Shown: positions 1-8,954 of the stretch, one piece after another
Layout of the letters: each line of letters starts with the position of its first letter
Numbering within the stretch: the stretch's first letter is position 1
Assembly (NCBI RefSeq): GCF_013009345.1
Contig: NZ_JABELE010000019.1
Location: forward strand, 1-55,585
Direction of reading: 5' to 3'
DNA from: Acinetobacter geminorum
GTDB lineage: Bacteria > Pseudomonadota > Gammaproteobacteria > Pseudomonadales > Moraxellaceae
Length of the DNA: 55,585 bases
The notes under the pieces: model-generated
Told to the model about the DNA's origin: nothing
The model's input: the letters and a program-made list of their open reading frames with translations, nothing else
Databases searched by the model: none
Program-made: the position numbers and the translations under genes

Positions 1-38
1 ATGTGAAGTACCTTTTGTAATTATCCTCTGAAGGATAA

Positions 39-411
39 ATGAAAATTAAGTACTTACACAAAATTTAGAACAGTCCCTCAAGAATCACACTTTAAATCAA
101 TAAAACTTTTTACATTAGTATTTTTAGGGATTGGTATTCTTTGGTGCGGAATAGTGCACTCATTAGTTCAGCTAAAACCAACTTATATTTATTCTGAATA
201 TATATTTAAATACTGCTTACAGTTTATAGGCTATTTAATAGGAATATTATTTTCTATTTATGCAGCTTGTATAGTGAAGTTGAACTATGATAATGAAACG
301 CATAAAAAAGTTGATGATAAATCTTTCCACAGTGCTACTGATCAATCAGTAAAAAAAATGGATCAAAAAAGTAAAACCATTACGAAAGATAGAAAAGGAA
401 GAACATTATGA
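39..411 (+). CDS. Small two-helix membrane protein, 5' end apparently frameshifted
   Basis: No family is recognised. The longest ORF with a usual start begins at GTG 154 (85 residues), but the frame is open back to base 43 and lacks any ATG, GTG or TTG before 154. ATG 39 has an AAGGA just upstream, yet its own frame stops at TAG 66-68. Reading from ATG 39 and moving into the +1 frame within the A/T run at 60-66 would give one continuous protein of about 123 residues. That product would have two hydrophobic helices, one ending near IVHSLV and one around IGYLIGILFSIYAACIV, followed by a charged, lysine-rich tail. The GTG 154 start would cut into the first helix, so it is an unlikely native start. 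The stop overlaps the next gene's ATG (ATGA, 408-411), which suggests translational coupling. This may be a recent one-base indel, an assembly error, or a recoded gene. Confidence 0.45.
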
Positions 412-1457
412 AAATCAATTTTTTTGAAGTCCAACAGCCAATTGGTACTTTCTATCTATCAGTAGTTAATGCAAAGAAATTAATAAAAGTTACAGAAACT
501 AGGGCTAGAGAAATTGATTCGAAAGATGTACAAAGAGAATTCTCACCTGCTAGAGTTAACGAGATAGCTGATTATTGTAGAGACCCTGATGCTACTTTTC
601 CTACATCTATTATTATTTCAATAAAACCAGAGGCTTTTAAAGGGATATTTGGTAACTCTTTAGAGTTTTTAGACGATACTGTGATTGGTGAAATTCTAGA
701 TGGTCAACATAGACTATTAGGACTGGAAAAGTCAGGGATTTCTGAAAGATTTGATTTACCAGTCGTTTTTATGTTTGATTTAGATAACTATCAAAAAGGT
801 TATGTATTCTCAATCATTAATAGTAAGCAAACTAGAGTAAATCCATCCTTAATTTATGATCTATTTGCTCTTAGTCATCATAGAAGCCCATATAAAACTT
901 GTCATGAAATTGTCAGAAATCTAAATAGAGATAAAGAATCGCCTTTTTTTGATAGGATAAAAATGCTAGGAAGGAAAGAGGAACATCAAGAGAAAGCTTC
1001 TCTTTCACAATCAGCATTTATTAATTATTTGGTACCGCTAATTAGTAAAAAACCTGAACAAGATGCGATTGATATAAAGAATGAGCAGCAAATTTTTGGT
1101 GATTCTAAATTAATATTTAGAGACTATTTTATACATAATGAAGATCATATTATCTTAAAGATCTTATTGAACTATTTTAATGCTATATCTAAAGTATTTC
1201 ATTGTGAATGGAATGATCCTGATAAATATATATTATCTAAACCAATTGGATATGGAGCTTTATTAAAAGTATTACCTTTTATTTTCAACAAAGGTGATAT
1301 GGAAGGTGATTTATCTGAAAGATATTTCACTAATATATATAATCAAGTTAAATATTATTTTTATGAAAATAATATTGAAATTACTTCTAACCAATTTGGT
1401 TCTAATGAACAAGCTAGAACTAAATTAGCAAAACTCATTCTAGAAGCATTAAGTTAA
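408..1457 (+). CDS. DGQHR domain protein (DndB-like, ParB-fold family)
   Basis: The 349-residue protein carries the family signature DGQHR at residues 98-102, preceded by a beta-strand-like FPTSIIIS (64-71) and followed by an INSKQTRVNP segment typical of DGQHR/DndB proteins. Known family members include DndB, which represses dnd phosphorothioation operons, and DpdB of the 7-deazaguanine DNA modification system. No dnd or dpd partner genes are visible here, so the gene stands alone apart from the small membrane protein upstream, which it overlaps by 4 bp. The gene is strikingly AT-rich, with codon use unlike valS next door, consistent with recent acquisition. A role in DNA modification or phage defence is inference only. 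Confidence 0.75.
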   Translation: MKINFFEVQQPIGTFYLSVVNAKKLIKVTETRAREIDSKDVQREFSPARVNEIADYCRDPDATFPTSIIISIKPEAFKGIFGNSLEFLDDTVIGEILDGQHRLLGLEKSGISERFDLPVVFMFDLDNYQKGYVFSIINSKQTRVNPSLIYDLFALSHHRSPYKTCHEIVRNLNRDKESPFFDRIKMLGRKEEHQEKASLSQSAFINYLVPLISKKPEQDAIDIKNEQQIFGDSKLIFRDYFIHNEDHIILKILLNYFNAISKVFHCEWNDPDKYILSKPIGYGALLKVLPFIFNKGDMEGDLSERYFTNIYNQVKYYFYENNIEITSNQFGSNEQARTKLAKLILEALS

Positions 1458-1460
1458 AAT

Positions 1461-1488
1461 ATAAAGGGCTGAATAATCAGCCCTTTAT
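1461..1488. terminator. Hairpin terminator between DGQHR gene and valS
   Basis: Perfect 12-bp arms, ATAAAGGGCTGA and its complement, surround an ATAA loop. The site lies between two convergent genes and could serve both. The T-tract is weak on both strands. Confidence 0.6.
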
Positions 1489-1516
1489 ACATAAATTAGA
1501 TTAAATTAACAACACC

Positions 1517-4414
1517 TTAAAGCGCAGCAATTTGCTCCATATTCGCTTTAACTTTCTCTAACTGAGCAGCAAACTCAGCAAGCTTCGCTTTTTCACCTTC
1601 AACAACTGCTGCTGGTGCTTTAGATACAAAGCCTTCATTTGCAAGTTTGCCTGCAATTTGGTCGTGTTGCTTTTGGATTTTATCCAAGTCTTTTTGCAAA
1701 CGAGCAAGCTCAGCTTTAGGGTCAATTAAGCCTTTCATTGGTACAAATACCGATGCATGACTAACAACGCTAGAGCAAGACAATGGTGGTTCTTGGTCTT
1801 TATTTAAGAACTCAATGCTTTCAACTTTAGCCAATGCTTTGAACAATGCTTCAATGCGAATGATTTGTTCACGTTCAGCGTCAGATGTGTTTTGAAGTAA
1901 TACTGGCAACAAGCGCGCATTACCTAAGCCCAACTCACCACGAATGTTACGTACCGCACCAATCAAACCTTGAAGCCATTGCATATCTGCTTCAGCTTGT
2001 TCGTTGATTTTTGCCTGCTCTGGAATAGGGTATTGAGCAGTCATAATCGTTGGACCACCTTGACCAAGCATTGGTGCAAGAGTCTGCCAGATTTCTTCTG
2101 TCAAATACGGCATGAGCGGATGAGCCAAGCGTAAAGAAGCTTCCATCACTGCAAGCAATACACGGCGTACTTCAGCTTTACGCTCTTCAGACACTTCTGC
2201 ATCATTCAGAACTGGTTTAGTTAACTCAACGTACCAGTCACAGTATTCATTCCAGATAAAGTCATAAATCGCTTGAGCAGCAAGGTCTAAACGATACGTT
2301 GCAAATGCTTGGTGTACAGCAGCTTCAGCTTTTTGTAGACGGCTGATGATCCATTGTTCTGGAAGTTCCCAAAGATCAGGACGAGCTTGTTGACCAACAG
2401 TTTGACCTTCAACATTCATCAGAACGAAACGAGTTGCGTTCCAGATTTTGTTACAGAAATTACGGTAGCCTTCAACACGTTTTAAGTCGAACTTGATGTC
2501 ACGACCAGTATTTGCAAGCGCACAGAATGTGAAACGAACTGCGTCAGTACCGTAAGCATTAATGCCTTCTGGGAACTCTTTGCGCGTTGATTTTTCAATC
2601 TTCGCTGCATCTTTCGGATTCATTAGGCCAGTCGTACGTTTTGCAACTAAGCTTTCTAAATCAATACCGTCAATCAAGTCTAATGGGTCAAGTACGTTAC
2701 CTTTAGACTTCGACATTTTTTGACCTTCACCATCACGCACCAAGCCGTGAACGTAAACAGTCTTAAATGGAACTTGAGATGAACCATCTTCATTTTTCAT
2801 GAAGTGTAGGGTCATCATGATCATGCGGGCAACCCAGAAGAAAATGATGTCAAAACCAGTCACCAACACATCTGTTGGGTGGAAGGTTTTTAAGAAATCA
2901 TTTGCTGCATCTTTTTGTGCGTCGCCAGTCCAACCTAAAGTTGAGAATGTCCAAAGTGCAGATGAGAACCATGTATCAAGTACGTCTTCGTCTTGTTTAA
3001 GTTCAACGTCAGCAGCGATGTTGTTTTTCGCACGTACTTCTTCTTCGTTACGACCTACATAGATATTGCCATTTGCATCGTACCAAGCTGGAATACGATG
3101 ACCCCACCAAAGCTGACGTGAAATACACCAGTCTTGAATGTCACGCATCCACGCCATGTACATGTTGCTGTACTGCTCTGGAACAAACTTAATACGGCCA
3201 TCTTGAACTGCTTCAATTGCAGGCTCAGCAAGCGGAGCAATTTTTACGTACCATTGGTCAGTAAGTAACGGCTCAATGATCACGCCTGAACGGTCACCGC
3301 GTGGAGCTTTTAAGTCATACGGTTGGATTTGATCTAACCAGCCTTCAGCTTCAGCTTGGGCAACTAGTTTTTTACGTGCTTCAAAACGCTCTAAACCAGC
3401 ATATTCCGCAGGTGCAGTAATGGTTTTAGAAATCTGTTCGCCAGCTTTTGCAATATATTCAAACTCACCTAAAACTTCGGCGTTTTTGTTGAAGATATTA
3501 ATGATTGGCAAGCTATTGCGTTTACCTAGGTCATAGTCATTGAAGTCGTGAGCAGGCGTGATTTTTACACAGCCAGTACCGAAGTCTTTTTCAACGTAGT
3601 CGTCGGCAACGATTGGAATTAAACGACCCGTAATTGGCAATACGATGTTTTTACCAACAAGGTGTGCATAACGCTCGTCTTCAGGGTGAACAGCAACAGC
3701 AGTATCGCCCAGTAAAGTTTCAGGACGAGTTGTTGCAACAACTAAATAGTCTTTGCCGTCTTGAGTTTTAACTGATTTGTCTTCAAAGAAATATTTAAAG
3801 TGCCAAAGTGAGCCTTTTTCTTCTTTGCTTTCTACTTCAAGATCAGAAAGTGCTGTTTGCAGTTTAGGGTCCCAGTTTACAAGGCGCTTACCGCGGTAAA
3901 TTAAACCGTCTTCGTGCAAACGAACGAATACTTCTTTAACTGCGTTTGATAAACCTTCGTCCATCGTGAAGCGTTCACGTGACCAGTCTACCGAAGAACC
4001 TAAGCGACGAATTTGTTTAGTGATCGTGCCGCCAGATTGTTCTTTCCATTCCCAAACTTTTTCAATGAACTTTTCACGGCCTAAGTCATGACGAGTTACG
4101 CCTTGTAAGCCAAGTTGACGCTCAACAACCATTTGAGTTGCGATACCAGCATGGTCTGTACCCGGTTGCCACAAAGTGTTTTTACCCATCATACGGTTAT
4201 AACGGGTGAGGGCATCCATAATGGCATTGTTAAAACCATGGCCCATGTGCAAACTACCAGTGACGTTTGGTGGCGGAATCATGATACAGAATGATTCACC
4301 GTGACCAGAAGGTTTAAAGTAACCTTGTTCTTCCCACGTTTTGTACCACTTCTTTTCGATCTCGGTTGGATCGTATGTGGTTGCAATATTTTGAGCGGTT
4401 TGAGCGTCAGTCAT
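1517..4414 (-). CDS. valS: Valine--tRNA ligase
   Basis: Class I aminoacyl-tRNA synthetase of 965 residues that charges tRNA-Val with valine in the cytoplasm. The HIGH-type motif appears as PPPNVTGSLHMGHG near the N terminus and the KMSKS motif as GQKMSKSKGN in the second half. A CP1 editing domain lies between them, an anticodon-binding domain follows, and the C terminus is a Lys/Glu/Gln-rich coiled coil typical of bacterial ValRS. Length fits the family. It is transcribed alone, convergent with the DGQHR gene. Confidence 0.98.
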   Translation of the reverse strand: MTDAQTAQNIATTYDPTEIEKKWYKTWEEQGYFKPSGHGESFCIMIPPPNVTGSLHMGHGFNNAIMDALTRYNRMMGKNTLWQPGTDHAGIATQMVVERQLGLQGVTRHDLGREKFIEKVWEWKEQSGGTITKQIRRLGSSVDWSRERFTMDEGLSNAVKEVFVRLHEDGLIYRGKRLVNWDPKLQTALSDLEVESKEEKGSLWHFKYFFEDKSVKTQDGKDYLVVATTRPETLLGDTAVAVHPEDERYAHLVGKNIVLPITGRLIPIVADDYVEKDFGTGCVKITPAHDFNDYDLGKRNSLPIINIFNKNAEVLGEFEYIAKAGEQISKTITAPAEYAGLERFEARKKLVAQAEAEGWLDQIQPYDLKAPRGDRSGVIIEPLLTDQWYVKIAPLAEPAIEAVQDGRIKFVPEQYSNMYMAWMRDIQDWCISRQLWWGHRIPAWYDANGNIYVGRNEEEVRAKNNIAADVELKQDEDVLDTWFSSALWTFSTLGWTGDAQKDAANDFLKTFHPTDVLVTGFDIIFFWVARMIMMTLHFMKNEDGSSQVPFKTVYVHGLVRDGEGQKMSKSKGNVLDPLDLIDGIDLESLVAKRTTGLMNPKDAAKIEKSTRKEFPEGINAYGTDAVRFTFCALANTGRDIKFDLKRVEGYRNFCNKIWNATRFVLMNVEGQTVGQQARPDLWELPEQWIISRLQKAEAAVHQAFATYRLDLAAQAIYDFIWNEYCDWYVELTKPVLNDAEVSEERKAEVRRVLLAVMEASLRLAHPLMPYLTEEIWQTLAPMLGQGGPTIMTAQYPIPEQAKINEQAEADMQWLQGLIGAVRNIRGELGLGNARLLPVLLQNTSDAEREQIIRIEALFKALAKVESIEFLNKDQEPPLSCSSVVSHASVFVPMKGLIDPKAELARLQKDLDKIQKQHDQIAGKLANEGFVSKAPAAVVEGEKAKLAEFAAQLEKVKANMEQIAAL

Positions 4415-4610
4415 AGTAGCTTAGATCGAATATGCATAAAAAATTGCATCTATTGTAGCAAAAAAATGCCTCGAAATTAATGTGCTGAAAACAGATAAAC
4501 GGTTTTGTATTTTTTTCAAAAAACGGTAGATTTATGAAAGATGGATCACAATTTAATCGTGTGGCGACACGGCACAAAAATTACAAAAGAATTGAAAAAG
4601 GATGCTGCTG

Positions 4611-5282
4611 ATGAGTTATGAAGTTTTTTTGAAAATTTCCGATTCGACTTATACCCAATTCGAGGCTATTCGGCAAAAACTACATGATGGAGTAAGTCAA
4701 AGTCAGGCAAAAGTTTTGGGGGGTGTTTTGTCTGACCTTTCCTGTGAAATTATTGAGCAGGTTTTTTCTGTGCTTTTACAGTCAGGAAATGCAAGCATGT
4801 CTCCAAAACAACAAGCTGAGTCTGAAAAAGTCATTCAGCAAGTTTTAGAGACTTTTCGAAAATACATGCCTTGGTCAGTTTCATTCTTTGGAAATGAACG
4901 TCTTTTACCCTTGGTTGACTACATGACATCACTCATGAAAGAGCAAGGGCAGCAAGTTTATATTACCTATCCAGTTACACTTCAACTGGTGCAACAAGCT
5001 GAAACCCTTACCCAGCAAATTCGTGACGGTAATATGCAAAGTATTACGGCTGCATTTGAAACGCTCATACAAATTGTGGATTTAGGCGTAACAAGCCTAG
5101 TACGTGAGCCTAAAAAGCGTTTAAAATTTAATTTGGTTGTCGATAAAACTCTTAACGGAGTCATCAACATGACGACGCATTTGGGCTATAAACGTTTGGA
5201 AAAGTTAGGGACACAGGTCGATCAGACCACAGCAACTCATTATATCAATCACTTTTTGGCCTTCATGCATCAAGCAGCATAA
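4611..5282 (+). CDS. Uncharacterised protein, 223 residues
   Basis: Not recognised. The ORF extends to ATG 4602, but that codon abuts the AAAAAGGA sequence (4594-4602), so ATG 4611, about 9 bases downstream, is the better start. The protein is soluble, mostly helical in appearance and has no signal peptide. The C-terminal half contains a basic segment (EPKKRLKFNLVVDKTLNGVI) after Gln-rich helices. It lies 25 bp before the short-chain dehydrogenase gene on the same strand, so the two may be co-transcribed. Function is unknown. Confidence 0.7.
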   Translation: MSYEVFLKISDSTYTQFEAIRQKLHDGVSQSQAKVLGGVLSDLSCEIIEQVFSVLLQSGNASMSPKQQAESEKVIQQVLETFRKYMPWSVSFFGNERLLPLVDYMTSLMKEQGQQVYITYPVTLQLVQQAETLTQQIRDGNMQSITAAFETLIQIVDLGVTSLVREPKKRLKFNLVVDKTLNGVINMTTHLGYKRLEKLGTQVDQTTATHYINHFLAFMHQAA

Positions 5283-5307
5283 TTTAAAAAGATAATAGGA
5301 ACATCAC

Positions 5308-6114
5308 ATGGCCAAACTTGATACTTTGCAAAATAAAGTGGTATGGATTACGGGCGCATCTTCTGGTTTAGGTAAGGCCTTAGCAGGAGAGTTGGCTTTA
5401 CAAGGCGCAAAGTTGATTTTAACCTCACGTCGTTTTGAAGAATTAGAAGAAGTTCGGGTTGGTTTATTAAATCCCGATCATCATTTGTCTGTCGTTGCAG
5501 ATATTACTGATGAAAAGCAGGTTCAAGAGGCTTACAAGCAGATTTTAAAGGCGAAAGGCCGTATTGACTGGCTCATCAATAATGCAGGTTTAAGTCAACG
5601 TGCTTTAATTAAAGACACGACAATGGCAACTGAACGCGCCATTATGGAAGTCGATTATTTTTCACAAGTCGCGTTAACTAAAACCGTATTACCGACCATG
5701 CTAAAACAAAAGTCTGGCCGAGTTGTATTTGTGTCGAGTGTAGCGGGTTTATTAGGCACACAGTACCGTGCAAGCTACTCGGCTGCTAAAGCGGCAATTC
5801 ACATGTGGGCAAATAGTTTACGTGCTGAGGTCTCAGATCAAGGTGTCGAAGTTTCAGTTATTTTCCCTGGTTTTGTAAAAACTAATGTTTCTTTTAATGC
5901 ACTCAATGGTGCAGGGGAACCCCAAGGCCATCAAGACGAAGCAATTGAAAATGGTTTAGAGGCAGATGTTTTTGCAGAGCAGGCTGTCAAAGCGTTAGTA
6001 CAGGGTCAAGAATATATTGTTGTGGGTGGGGCTAAAGAAAAACTAGGTGTAATGGTTTCTCGGATGTCACCAAAACTTCTTTATAAAATGATTCGGAAAA
6101 CAAAAGTAAAATAA
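5308..6114 (+). CDS. Short-chain dehydrogenase/reductase
   Basis: Classical SDR of 268 residues. The nucleotide-binding motif TGASSGLG is at residues 15-22, NNAG at 91-94, and the catalytic serine (143/144) with Tyr157 and Lys161 in YSAAK. An Arg pair (RR, 41-42) after the second strand suggests NADP(H) preference. The C terminus is basic (KMIRKTKVK), as in DltE/DHRS7-like members that may associate with membranes. The substrate cannot be read from the sequence. It has a good ribosome site (AATAGGAA) and follows the 223-residue gene closely. Confidence 0.9.
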   Translation: MAKLDTLQNKVVWITGASSGLGKALAGELALQGAKLILTSRRFEELEEVRVGLLNPDHHLSVVADITDEKQVQEAYKQILKAKGRIDWLINNAGLSQRALIKDTTMATERAIMEVDYFSQVALTKTVLPTMLKQKSGRVVFVSSVAGLLGTQYRASYSAAKAAIHMWANSLRAEVSDQGVEVSVIFPGFVKTNVSFNALNGAGEPQGHQDEAIENGLEADVFAEQAVKALVQGQEYIVVGGAKEKLGVMVSRMSPKLLYKMIRKTKVK

Positions 6115-6167
6115 AAAAGTGATTTTGCCGTGCTAAATTGGTGAAAAACCCGTATAGAAGGTTCACC

Positions 6168-6602
6168 ATGGATCAGGATTATCACCGTATTTTAGAAGTC
6201 GTCACGCGTTTTCAATTGGTCTTTGACCAGAAAAATTGGGACGCTTTTGATGAGTTGTTGGCAGATCAACTTGAGGTGGACTATTTCCAATTTAGAGGAG
6301 AGCCTTTATGTGTGGTGTCTTGTCATGAATATAAAGGTTCTCGGCAGCAAGCCTTGTCCCATTTGCGACTACAGCACAATTTGAGCAATCCTCTAATTCG
6401 GATTGAACAAGATCAAGCATGGCTAGAATGTAATTATCAAATTTATCGCTTTTCAGAAAATGATTATTTTCATTCTTTTGGTCGTTATTATTTTACTTTG
6501 GCGAAACAACAAGACCGTTGGAAAATTACCCGAATTTGCCAACATTTAACTAAAAATATTGGCAATCCACGTATTCATTTTTCTGAGGTTGGGCAGTATT
6601 AA
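6168..6602 (+). CDS. NTF2-like (SnoaL-type) protein
   Basis: 144 residues from ATG 6168, which is preceded by AGAAGG at 6156-6161; the longer reading from TTG 6138 lacks a comparable site. The pattern is an N-terminal helix (RILEVVTRFQLVFDQKNWDAF), then strands with tryptophan and histidine, ending in W-KI-RI, which fits the cone-shaped NTF2/SnoaL fold of small-molecule enzymes and binding proteins. No catalytic set can be assigned. It follows the dehydrogenase by about 50 bp and could share its transcript. Its stop overlaps the stop region of the convergent YbjQ-family gene by 4 bp. Confidence 0.7.
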   Translation: MDQDYHRILEVVTRFQLVFDQKNWDAFDELLADQLEVDYFQFRGEPLCVVSCHEYKGSRQQALSHLRLQHNLSNPLIRIEQDQAWLECNYQIYRFSENDYFHSFGRYYFTLAKQQDRWKITRICQHLTKNIGNPRIHFSEVGQY

Positions 6603-7033
6603 TCTTTAACTGCTGTTCCATAAGCAAAAACTTCGACCATTCCGCCTTGCATTCCGAGTTCGGTTGTACTCAGCCGAACTCCCATAATATGAGTAGCACC
6701 GACACTTTGAGCTTGTTGTTTTAAACGAACAATGGCTTCACGGCGAGCGCGTTCAACAATACTTTCATAACTGGTCAGTCTTCCGCCCAAAACGTTTTTT
6801 ATAGTTGCCAATATATATTTAAAGTAATCATGAGAAATCACAACATTACTGCTAATAAAGTGGCCTAGTTGATCACTCGTTGCAAAACGATTGGTATCAA
6901 TTCTGATATGGGCAAATTGTTGCTCTTTTTCTAGAAGTTCATTCAAATGTTTTCGTTCAATATGGCGGCCAAAAGCCCAACCAATGCTGAAAAGAATGAG
7001 AAAAATAACAAGCTGAAAAATAAGATTATCCAT
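6599..7033 (-). CDS. Membrane-anchored YbjQ-family (UPF0145) protein
   Basis: 144 residues. Residues 1-22 form a hydrophobic anchor (LIFQLVIFLILFSIGWAFG). A YbjQ/UPF0145 domain follows, recognised by KNVLGGRLTSYESIVERARREA and GATHIMGVRLSTTEL. Family proteins were labelled heavy-metal-binding and form pentamers, but the biological role is not settled. It lies 7 bp downstream of a soluble paralogue on the same strand, so the two are an operon and probably arose by duplication. Confidence 0.85.
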   Translation of the reverse strand: MDNLIFQLVIFLILFSIGWAFGRHIERKHLNELLEKEQQFAHIRIDTNRFATSDQLGHFISSNVVISHDYFKYILATIKNVLGGRLTSYESIVERARREAIVRLKQQAQSVGATHIMGVRLSTTELGMQGGMVEVFAYGTAVKD

Positions 7034-7040
7034 TTTCTAC

Positions 7041-7391
7041 CTATGCATTAAATGGATCGGGTAGATGGGGTGCTTGAGGCTGCACAACCACAGCTGTGCC
7101 ATATACGAATAATTCAGAAGCACCTTGGGCAATATTTGAAGTTGAAAAACGAATACCCACAATTGCATTCGCACCAAGTTGCTGAGCTTTGGCAATCATA
7201 CGCTGCATGGCTTCTTGGCGAGATTCCTCTAATAATTCGGTATAACCCGTAAGTTCACCACCCACGATATTTTTTAAACTTGCCATCAAGTCACGGCCAA
7301 CATGTTTACTACGAACGGTACTTCCGTAAACAACATCCAGCTGCTTTAAAATTTGGTGGCCTGGAACACTTTCTAAATTACTCAATAACAT
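7041..7391 (-). CDS. YbjQ-family (UPF0145) protein
   Basis: 116 residues, the usual length for a soluble YbjQ protein. Diagnostic segments are KNIVGGELTGYTELLEESRQEA and LGANAIVGIRFSTSNI. It is the upstream member of a two-gene unit with the membrane-anchored paralogue. Function is unknown beyond the family label. Confidence 0.88.
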   Translation of the reverse strand: MLLSNLESVPGHQILKQLDVVYGSTVRSKHVGRDLMASLKNIVGGELTGYTELLEESRQEAMQRMIAKAQQLGANAIVGIRFSTSNIAQGASELFVYGTAVVVQPQAPHLPDPFNA

Positions 7392-7459
7392 TGTTTTTTA
7401 TCAATCTAAATTCTTAAGGTTTCAAGATAAAAAATATTCAGATGAGTTGCAATAAAAAA

Positions 7460-7475
7460 GCCCACCGAAGTGAGC
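7460..7475 (-). terminator. Terminator of the adeIJK operon
   Basis: On the minus strand GCTCAC, a TTCG tetraloop and GTGGGC are followed by seven T. It begins 25 bp after the adeK stop. Confidence 0.85.
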
Positions 7476-7499
7476 TTTTGTGAATAAGTTATTTAAAAC

Positions 7500-8954
7500 T
7501 TATTGCTTTTTAAGTTCAGCACTAGATGGTTGATTAACCACTGTATCTGAAGTATTTGCTTTTAAACCACCACCTAGAGTTTTGTATAACTCGATTTGGT
7601 TGTTTAAATTTGCTTGTTGAAGCAATAACAAACCTTGTTCTGCTGAATAAGATGAACGCTGTGCATCAAGAACCGTCAAGTAACTATCAATACCAGCACG
7701 GAAGCGGGCATTTGAAAGTGTGTAGTTGCGGTTAGTTGCTTCTACTAGACGTTGTTGAGCTGTTAAACGCTCACCAATGTTGGCACGAGTTGCAAGCGCG
7801 TCATTAACTTCGCGGAACGCAGACTGAACTGATTTTTCATAATCAGACAATGCAATTTTCTGATCAGTTTCAGAAATTTTTACATTGGCACGACGAGTGC
7901 CCCAGTCAAAGATTGGTAAGTCTAAGCTTGGTCCAATTGACCATACAAAACCACCTGACTTAAATAGATCACTTAAGTCAGTTGATGCATAACCTGCAGA
8001 ACCCGTTAAGCTAATGGTTGGGAATAAACGTGCTTTTGCAGCACCGATATTCGCACCAGCAGCGCTTAAGTTATATTCAGCAGCTTTTACATCTGGACGG
8101 TTGTTAAGCAAGTCGCTTGGTAAACCCGCTGTAAATACATTTTGTTGCGTAATGCGTTTTACAGGTTGGGTTGGCAACAAGTTTTGTGGAACTGGTTGAC
8201 CTACTAACAAGTTCAACAAGTTTTGTGCTTGAGCAATCTGTGTTTTGTAGTTCGCTACATCATTACGCGCAGTTTCTACAGAAATCTGTGCCTGACGTAG
8301 TGGAACTTCACTGTCGATGCCCACATCAAAACGTTTTTTGTTGAGATTGTAAGAGTCTTGCTGTGCTTTAAGTGTTTGCTCTGCAAGTCTTAAGTTGGCA
8401 GTTGCGAAAGAATAGTTCAACCAAGCTTGAGCCACTTGACTGATTAGACTGATTTGAGTCGAATCACGTGCGCTTTGCGTTGAAAGATAACTATCTAACG
8501 CAGCATCTTTTAAGCTACGTACGCGGCCCCAAAAATCAAGCTCATAGGCAGTTACACCCAGACCTACTTGATAAGTAGAGTAGGGGTTATTCGGATCACG
8601 GCTTTGAGAAACCTGACGAATTGCACTGCCACTTGCTCCGATTGTTGGAAGCTGATTGTTCTGTGTAATTCGATATTGCTGTTGAGCACGTTCGATATTG
8701 AGCGTTGCTGTACGTAAGTCGCGGTTGTTGGCAAGTGCCAAATCAATCACTCCGAGCAAACGAGGGTCAGCAAAGAACTGTTTGTAACCCTGTTCAGCAA
8801 TAGACGTACCAGAAGCGCTATATGCATAGCTTTGTGGAATATCGGTTTTCACGACTGGTTCTGGGCCGCGCATGCTTTGACAAGCTGACAAAGCAAGCGC
8901 AAGTGCAGATACCGCAATGCTACGACCTGAAATAGACCATACGTTTTGCATCAC
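7500..8954 (-). CDS. adeK: Outer membrane channel AdeK of the AdeIJK pump
   Basis: TolC/OprM-type outer membrane factor of 484 residues. The signal peptide ends in a lipobox (LALSAC), giving a lipid-anchored Cys followed by QSMRGPEP. Two duplicated OEP repeats contain the usual helical Gln/Ala-rich segments and the FDVGIDSEVPLRQAQ / FRAGIDSYLTVLDAQ pair. It forms the exit duct for AdeIJ. The GTG start overlaps the adeJ stop by 4 bp; ATG 8951 in the same frame is an alternative. In A. baumannii AdeIJK exports many drug classes and contributes to intrinsic resistance (established knowledge). Confidence 0.96.
   Translation of the reverse strand: MMQNVWSISGRSIAVSALALALSACQSMRGPEPVVKTDIPQSYAYSASGTSIAEQGYKQFFADPRLLGVIDLALANNRDLRTATLNIERAQQQYRITQNNQLPTIGASGSAIRQVSQSRDPNNPYSTYQVGLGVTAYELDFWGRVRSLKDAALDSYLSTQSARDSTQISLISQVAQAWLNYSFATANLRLAEQTLKAQQDSYNLNKKRFDVGIDSEVPLRQAQISVETARNDVANYKTQIAQAQNLLNLLVGQPVPQNLLPTQPVKRITQQNVFTAGLPSDLLNNRPDVKAAEYNLSAAGANIGAAKARLFPTISLTGSAGYASTDLSDLFKSGGFVWSIGPSLDLPIFDWGTRRANVKISETDQKIALSDYEKSVQSAFREVNDALATRANIGERLTAQQRLVEATNRNYTLSNARFRAGIDSYLTVLDAQRSSYSAEQGLLLLQQANLNNQIELYKTLGGGLKANTSDTVVNQPSSAELKKQ

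Noticed and set aside
1..38. ATG at base 1 as a gene start
   Set aside because: It is followed at once by TGA; at most this is the tail of a gene to the left of the window.
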